Part shown: positions 58,559 through 64,000 of the stretch, in pieces
Layout of the letters: each line of letters opens with the position of its first letter
Numbering within the stretch: position 1 is the stretch's first letter
Assembly (NCBI RefSeq): GCF_016808335.1
Contig: NC_053140.1
Span: 29,754,086-29,818,085 of the forward strand
DNA: 64,000 nt
Reading direction: 5' to 3'
Source of the DNA: Panicum virgatum
Taxonomy: Eukaryota > Streptophyta > Magnoliopsida > Poales > Poaceae
Translations under genes and position numbers: made by a program
The notes under the pieces: model-generated
The model's database searches: none
What the model saw: only the letters and a program-made list of their open reading frames with translations
Told to the model about the DNA's origin: nothing

Positions 58559-58951
58559 TTATATACATCATTGTACTGTACAAATAGTTCATTCATAATA
58601 CCAATTTATAACAATATATTTATATAATTGATAATGCATATAACTATAATAAATAAATACTATTCACTTATCAAATAAATTGAAAAAACATATAAATACA
58701 ATAATTTGATAGTATTCAAATATCAAATAAATTAATAACGTATATAACTTAAATAAGATGTTACAAATATAAATAATTATCACATATATAAACTAAATCA
58801 AGTAATAACTGTTTCTAAAAATTAATTGCTAAGTTATAAAAAAAATAACTAACCTTTTTTTAAAAAAATAGTAAAAATTCGCCTCCCCTCACCCCACTCA
58901 GCTGCCATGAACAGTGAGTTCACAGCAGCTTGAGAGGGGGAGGAGATGGGG

Positions 58952-58960
58952 TATTTATAG
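58952..58960 (-). promoter_or_regulatory. TATA box of the TNP2 gene
   Basis: The - strand reads CTATAAATACCCC, just inside the right subterminal repeats and about 400 bases upstream of the TNP2 start. Confidence 0.65.
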
Positions 58961-58974
58961 GCTCGGGCCAAAGG

Positions 58975-59316
58975 CACCGGTTGAATTCAATGACCCGGTG
59001 CTAAAATTAATTCAATAGCACCGGGTCAAGGCACCAACCGGTGCCTTAGGCCCGAGCTCCTGGCAGCTACCACGTTTCATTATCATAGGAACCGGTTATT
59101 CCTATAAATCGGTGCCTTTAGCGCAGACTTCATTTGGTACCGGGTGGTGGATCAAACCGGTTCCTATGGTGACGCATTGGAACCGGTTGGAACCACCAAC
59201 CGGTGCCAATTGCCCTCCACATGTTCGGTCGACGGCCAAAGGTACCAGCTGCCGTTGCAGCCGGTACCGATCGGTACCGGCTGCAACAGCAGCTGGTACC
59301 GATGGTCAGGACCGAT
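58975..59316. repeat. Right subterminal repeats (ACCGGT motifs)
   Basis: About a dozen ACCGGTT/AACCGGT/CCGGTGCC/GGTACCGG motifs in both orientations. They are the counterpart of 48969-49200. Confidence 0.85.
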
Positions 59317-59335
59317 GGCCTGTTTTCTAGTAGTG
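59317..59335 (-). repeat. Right terminal inverted repeat
   Basis: GGCCTGTTTTCTAGTAGTG is the complement of the left end apart from one base. It is followed by the CAC duplication. Confidence 0.95.
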
Positions 59336-59338
59336 CAC

Positions 59339-60463
59339 TGCAGAGTGATATCATATTAATAATTAGCTTCGTATTGCTTCCGTGGTATAGTATTTAATTA
59401 TCAAATTATTACTATGCCATTGCACCGCTGTATGAAATTAAATTATTAAAGTGATACACTACTATCTGATGTGCACATGTTTTTCTAATCATCATTTCAC
59501 GTGTAATATCTAGAATGTTCTTTTCATCCGATGAGACCAACCTAAACCTTTATATCTTCCTCATCTTAAGTCTCAATTTAATGTTTCCTACGCTCTTGTG
59601 ATCATAGCTCTGAGCCCTATCCTTTAGTATGCTCTTTTAATGCTTTTCTTCTTTTAGGGCCCTGTCCTTAGTTGTCCTTATTTTGCTTGTTTCTTGCATA
59701 TTTGTCCCTATGCTTCTTACGAGTAGAAAGGAATGCAATTCGAGAGCTGTAAAGATGAAGAGTTGTAAGAACAAGAGCTGAAGACTCTGAGCAGTTATTA
59801 TCTGAATTTAAGGCAAGTATATTCCTTGATCATATTTCTGTCCTAATAACATTTATTTTACGCTTGCATGCATTAATATTGATGGGTACCTATTAATCTA
59901 TTTGATTGTGCATGTCCTTGATTAGCCGGGTTTTTTTTATAAAATCTCTTGGGTAGTTTGCTTAGTCGCTGAACAATAGTTGTGGGTGGTTTACAACAAT
60001 GCTACTTTTGAGACATGAGACTTCTATATACATATTCTTTGGAACAATATTATCTTTGTGAACTTAATTAAAATCAACCATGGAGAACCACTCGGGAAAA
60101 CAGCGCAACCATAAGGACTACATGACTCTAATCTTGGCTGATTAATTAGATGACTCTAGCTTGTTAGTAGCTGACCGAAAGATGCATGGGGGGTGTGATG
60201 GGGTGATCGCTGCCTGCCAAGGGTGCGTTCTATGTTTTGGAAATTGGTCATGCCTTGGAGGAGGGTCATCCACGCAGCTGCTAAAACCTTAGTGGGCTAC
60301 TACTGGTTAAGGAAGTCTTTGTAAAGTCCTCGTAGTGTACCCATGCAGCCATACCTAAGGAAGTGTGGTGAGTGTGCCTGATCAGCACCGCGTGACGGGT
60401 AACACGACTTGTGGTGAAAGTGTGCAACCTCTGCAGAGTGAAAACTAATATATCAGCCGTGTT
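59339..60463. other. Remnants of a dispersed grass LTR
   Basis: About 60190-60450 contains GTAAAGTCCTCGTAGTGTAC and AAGTGTGCAACCTCTGCAGA, followed by ATATCAGCCGTG, a combination I know from common grass LTR sequences. No ends are defined. Upstream to 59339 no gene is seen. Confidence 0.4.
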
Positions 60464-63065
60464 ATGGTATTAAAAGAGGATCGACAGAAGCAAACACTAA
60501 ATTGCAAGCAACCACTAAATAACGAGGAGGTAGACAAAATAGCTAGCAGGATGTATGATGCTACTGGAATTATGTACGAGAGAAACCATATTCAAAACAA
60601 ATGGAAAAACTCAAAACAAAAGGTTGATACCAAGCCGGGGTGGAACCCGTGGCATTCACGCATAGTGATAGTAAATCGCAACACTGTGATATTTTATGAT
60701 ATTGTGGGGACAACAATATTCCCCATTGATCCCGTCCCCGAAACAACGTTGAGCCCCGCGTCACTGGACCCAAAGGTACTCTCTTGAACTCATCTAAATT
60801 AACTATATTAATTGTCCCTATATTATGACTAAACTTAATTAACTATATTAATTGTCCTTATATTATGATGAAAAAGGGAAGTGTTGATAAAGAAGAGATT
60901 GAACCAATTGAGCAGGGACTCGGTGTAGATAGGTAATATATTCATGTTGTACGTTGCAATACTGATCAAGTTTCTCATGAAAATTCGTTTATTTAATCCA
61001 TCGTAATTTGAATTCTTCTTTCAATTATTATGACCAGTTATGTGTAAGCTGACCAGGATGTGCGGACAGAGTCTGCTAATGAGCCAATAGATAAAGAGCG
61101 TGAATTACTTGAGATCATGAGATCTATGGTTCATAATAAACCAAAAATTTCATGGTCGGCACAGATTGTACCAGAAGGTGTTGCATTTATCCTTTGTTAA
61201 TTAGCTTGTATAAAATACTTACGCCATAATTTACAATATGATGTTGCCCTTACAATTGTGTCATTTGCAGATTATGTTTGCAGAGGAGATGACCTTTATA
61301 TTATTGAAAATATCAAAAAAAATTCCAGCTTCACCAGGGAAGGAAGAGGTAGTGCTTATCGGTAATACTCCTGTAAAGCGATATCAAATAGAATGCCTTT
61401 TCCAACCAAACGCTCAAGTGCATCACGAGGTAATCACTTCATAAGAAATTGAACTGTACAATTAGTTGTATTTATTATATCTAACCATTGTCATTGTGGA
61501 ATCTATGTAGGTCATAAATGCATACTTTGAGTTGTTAAATAGGAAAAAGCACATGGTACAGAGGCCAGATGGTAAGACCTACATAGAAAATACTTTTATG
61601 ACTTCATTTATGAAGGGTGATCAAAAAGACCTAGAGAATTCATATCCACCGAAAGAGATTGCTAAAATTTCTCATGAAGGTCATAGGGTGTTAAATTATT
61701 TGGCCAATGACATGGTAATACATATTAACTCTTTAGTTCCTTAATTATCATGTCATGGTTTCTAAAATTTGGCTCAGCACCTAATATTTGCCTATACATT
61801 TTACTTGATGGTCATTTAGGTTTTTCTTCCAATAAATATTAAGGATACGCACTGGTATCTTGCTGTTGTCAATGCGAAGAAGCGTGAGATACAAGTGCTT
61901 GATTCATTGGGTACACTCTTGGGATGCAGTGACCTCAAAGCTACAGTGAGTATTACTTAACCACATAATTATTGGATTATTGCTATTTGTCAATAATATT
62001 ATATAAAACTTTATGCATTGACAGTTGAAAGGTATGGAGAGAGAAATAAAGTTCTTATACAAGTATGATATATGTTACTGTAGAAAAGAACATATGGCCA
62101 GACCTTAATATAGCTTCTTGGCCAGTTAATGAGATTTTGCCACATCGACTGCAAACAGATGGGTATGCGTTTAATACTATTATTATGCAAGTACAAATTA
62201 ACAAGCGTATATGAAATATGTGTGATTCTCATCCTCTGTTTATTGTACGTATACATTGTAGTTTTTCGTGTGGCCTATTCTTAATCAATTTTGTGGAGTA
62301 TTGGACTGGACAAGAGCTCTCTGACACCATAACACAGATTATTTAAATAGCTTATAGCTTACTAGAAAATTATCATCCTTATTTACCAAATTTACTAATC
62401 GATGTTCATTTTCCATCCCTTGTGCAGCGAGATATGAAAACATTTAGGTTGAAACTTACTGCTATTTTTGTTATCGTCTGTATTAAAACATCCGGAGAGG
62501 ACGTCCATTATTTCCGATCAATGACAATGGACCTGGAAGTCTAAATGTTGTTGTGGATATAGAGAATCCTAAAAAAAGACACCTGAGAGATCCAATGGCA
62601 ATTTACGGACACCAAATACAAATGATGCGTTTGCAGATGATGCACGCTAAATTTTGGTTAGCATTTGTCTCCTTATACATTATGTACCCGAAGTATTTGT
62701 TTCTTTATTTAAATTCACTTGTATTAAATTTTAATTCCAATTGAAATTTCCTAATTGATGAAACACCACCTAATCCAACTTTCCTTTTGCTTTTCTGATT
62801 TTAGACACCCAGCTACCCGAATTTCGGCTTGAGCCATCTCCACCTCTAGTACAAGAGAAGGATGATAATACAAGGCCCAAAGCACAAGTTAACAAGAGAA
62901 AGAGGAAGAGAAGGGTGAAATTTGATAACAAAATTGTGCTGTCCAATGAGTAAGTTTTGATTGACCTCAACTTTGGCATGACAGATGCTTAAATGTTGAC
63001 TTGAGCAAATCTTAGTGCAGAATAACTTGGAATAATGATTTAGTTTTCTTGTCTGTATTTTTAGA
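60464..63065 (+). pseudogene. Multi-exon Ulp1-like (C48) cysteine protease gene, + strand
   Basis: Exon 1 (about 60464-60775) encodes KQPLNNEEVDKIASRMYDAT...ERNHIQNKWKNSKQK, possibly Myb/SANT-like, then WNPWHSRIVIVNRNTVIFYD. Middle exons end at 61430 and 61711 (LLNRKKHMVQRPDGKTY). The protease core is exon 61820-61945 (INIKDTHWYLAVVNAKKREI then VLDSLG: His, Asp), exon 62025-62162 (LPHRLQTDG: Gln) and the exon from 62262 (FSCGLFLINFVEYW: Cys). The exon at 62807-62952 has a basic KRKRKRR stretch. Exon 62025-62162 needs one frame change near 62080, so this copy is damaged. Its 3' end is repeated inverted at 40020. It is probably transposon-derived; the element type is not established. Confidence 0.65.
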
Positions 63066-63247
63066 TGAAGCAATTGCTTCTCACAATTTGATGTATTTTC
63101 ATATATTACTGTGTTTGTTGGTCAAAAGTTGTATCAATATTCTTGAATGTCAGGACTCAGGATGCTAATATCCTACATGAGCCTTCGTAATGCAGGGACG
63201 GAGTCCCTATAGTCTATATATATGAATCCAATTTGTACTTTATACCT
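62703..63247 (+). repeat. Inverted repeat arm (partner 40020-40555)
   Basis: This is nearly the reverse complement of 40020-40555. It includes the last coding exon, the 3' untranslated region and the hairpin AGGGACGGAGTCCCT (63195-63209). Confidence 0.8.
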
Positions 63248-63933
63248 ATTGACACAAAAATTAACACACTGGAATCTGAGGGCAAGTGTTCGCCAAGCTC
63301 CGAAAAGTTAACTGAGCGTACCAGTCAATTTGACCTGTAATTGACAAGGGTTAAACAAAAGTAAAATTTGAGAGTGTATCGGCTGGGATTCTGAATATCT
63401 CTCACACCAGCGTATCGACAGGCTCTGCCGATAGGGAAAACGACAAAATGATATTAAATGCGGATGCGTAGCAAATGAGCGCGCCGGCAGATTCAGCCGA
63501 TGCGAAAAACGACAAAATCGGCTTAGAATGGCCGATTGCACAAGTTATGACAAGATCTAAGCTACGAATGTGTAACTTAGATGATGTGGCTCGAAACAGA
63601 TCTAAACCGGATTTTATGATAACAATGTGTTATTACAAATTCTAAAGCCGATCTAATATGCTTCTGAGCAGATAGATGTGATAATGGCCAAAAACATAAG
63701 AAAAACCTACAAATCTAGCCGATATCGATAAATTGTGAATAAATCTAGACGAGAAAACAGCGATACGCCCGAGATCAAAGCCTAGATGAATTCGATAACT
63801 TTTGAATAGATTTGAACGAAGCCACAGCGATACGCCCGGTAGATATAGCTCAAATATACTCGGTATAAAACGAAAACTCACCAGCAAATCAAGTCGCTCG
63901 AATGTGAGACGTCCTTGATCAACTTGAAAGAAC
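63248..63933. other. Repetitive sequence, unassigned
   Basis: Contains repeated GCGATACGCCCG (near 63762 and 63827) and many GCCGAT motifs. It is possibly the start of another LTR element that runs off the window. No coding domain is seen. Confidence 0.4.
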
Positions 63934-64000
63934 TCGCCGAAAAGAAAAGAAAAGTGGCGAAGTCGCCGAAAAGAAAAGAAAAGTGGCGAAGTCGCCGAAA
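63934..64000. repeat. 29-bp tandem repeat, continuing past the window
   Basis: The unit begins TCGCCGAAAAGAAAAG and ends GTGGCGAAG. Two identical copies (63934-63962, 63963-63991) and the start of a third are visible. Confidence 0.95.

Larger units (their letters stand above)
48950..59335 (-). mobile_element. Complete CACTA (En/Spm) transposon, 10,386 bp
   Basis: The left end starts CACTACTAGAAAACGGGCC and the right end, read on the - strand, starts CACTACTAGAAAACAGGCC. The flanks are CAC at 48947-48949 and at 59336-59338, the 3-bp duplication expected for CACTA. Clusters of ACCGG-core motifs (CCGGTGCC, CCGGTACC, ACCGGTTGG) lie inside both ends and again at 54320-54690. Two - strand genes are present: TNP2 transposase (55182-58558) and an accessory protein with an Ulp1-like protease (49468-53133). 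Both carry a few lesions, so this copy is probably not autonomous now. Confidence 0.95.

Noticed and set aside
1..64000. CRISPR arrays, bacterial operons, riboswitches
   Set aside because: The sequence is clearly plant nuclear DNA; spaced identical repeats of that type are absent.

Overview
The window looks like transposon-packed nuclear DNA of a grass (Poaceae, probably PACMAD type). The evidence is long Ty3 chromovirus LTRs with an initiator-Met primer site, an Athila-type tRNA-Asp primer site, CACTA elements with CACTA(C/G)TAGAAAA-like ends, very GC-rich first exons, and nested insertions with clean target-site duplications. I see no intact host gene, no rRNA or tRNA gene and no CRISPR. 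The species cannot be named from sequence alone.

Layout. (1) 1-24117: a chromodomain Ty3 retrotransposon on the + strand (Tekay/Del-like). It has a truncated 5' LTR (1-2983), a Met-tRNA primer site, an accessory ORF (4293-5201), gag-pol in one frame from 5852, and a 3' LTR (20283-24117). Its pol is interrupted at 10154 by a 9.9-kb non-autonomous LTR element on the - strand (10155-20055; GTATC duplication), so the chromodomain exon lies at 20060-20239. (2) 24331-28720 and 29606-33147: two complete solo LTRs of the same superfamily, each with a perfect 5-bp duplication. The second one splits a CACTA exon. (3) About 28.7-34.7 kb: the 3' part of a decayed CACTA element. It contains transposase-accessory exons, an array of about 20 ACACGTGG-type motifs, and the terminus at 34721. 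(4) 34.7-40 kb: unassigned sequence with a possible Helitron end, a spliced fragment of an unknown gene on the - strand, and LTR-like remnants. (5) 40.0-48.9 kb: one arm of a 0.54-kb inverted repeat, fragments of an NLR coiled-coil gene and of an intron-bearing WDR82/Swd2-like gene, an LTR-like piece, and a 1.5-kb array of heat-shock-element-like palindromes. (6) 48950-59335: a full-length 10.4-kb CACTA element with matching inverted ends and a CAC duplication. It carries two - strand genes: a TNP2 transposase with one frameshift, and a seven-exon gene ending in an Ulp1-like cysteine protease. (7) 59.3-63.2 kb: a second, unrelated Ulp1-like protease gene on the + strand, ending in the other arm of the inverted repeat. 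The window ends in a repetitive region with a 29-bp tandem repeat.

How the parts relate. The chromovirus supplied its own capsid, protease, RT/RNase H and integrase, and is now dead. Almost all of its stop codons are C-to-T or G-to-A changes, as expected for methylated, silenced DNA. The nested element has no coding capacity and must have used another element's proteins. The complete CACTA element carries both products expected of its family, each with only a few lesions. The most interesting signal is inside the long LTRs: a short exon-like reading frame (I-D/E-T-x-x-L-A-D-G-x-Y-E-L ... E-G-K-P-R) keeps its protein sequence in three diverged LTRs while third codon positions vary.
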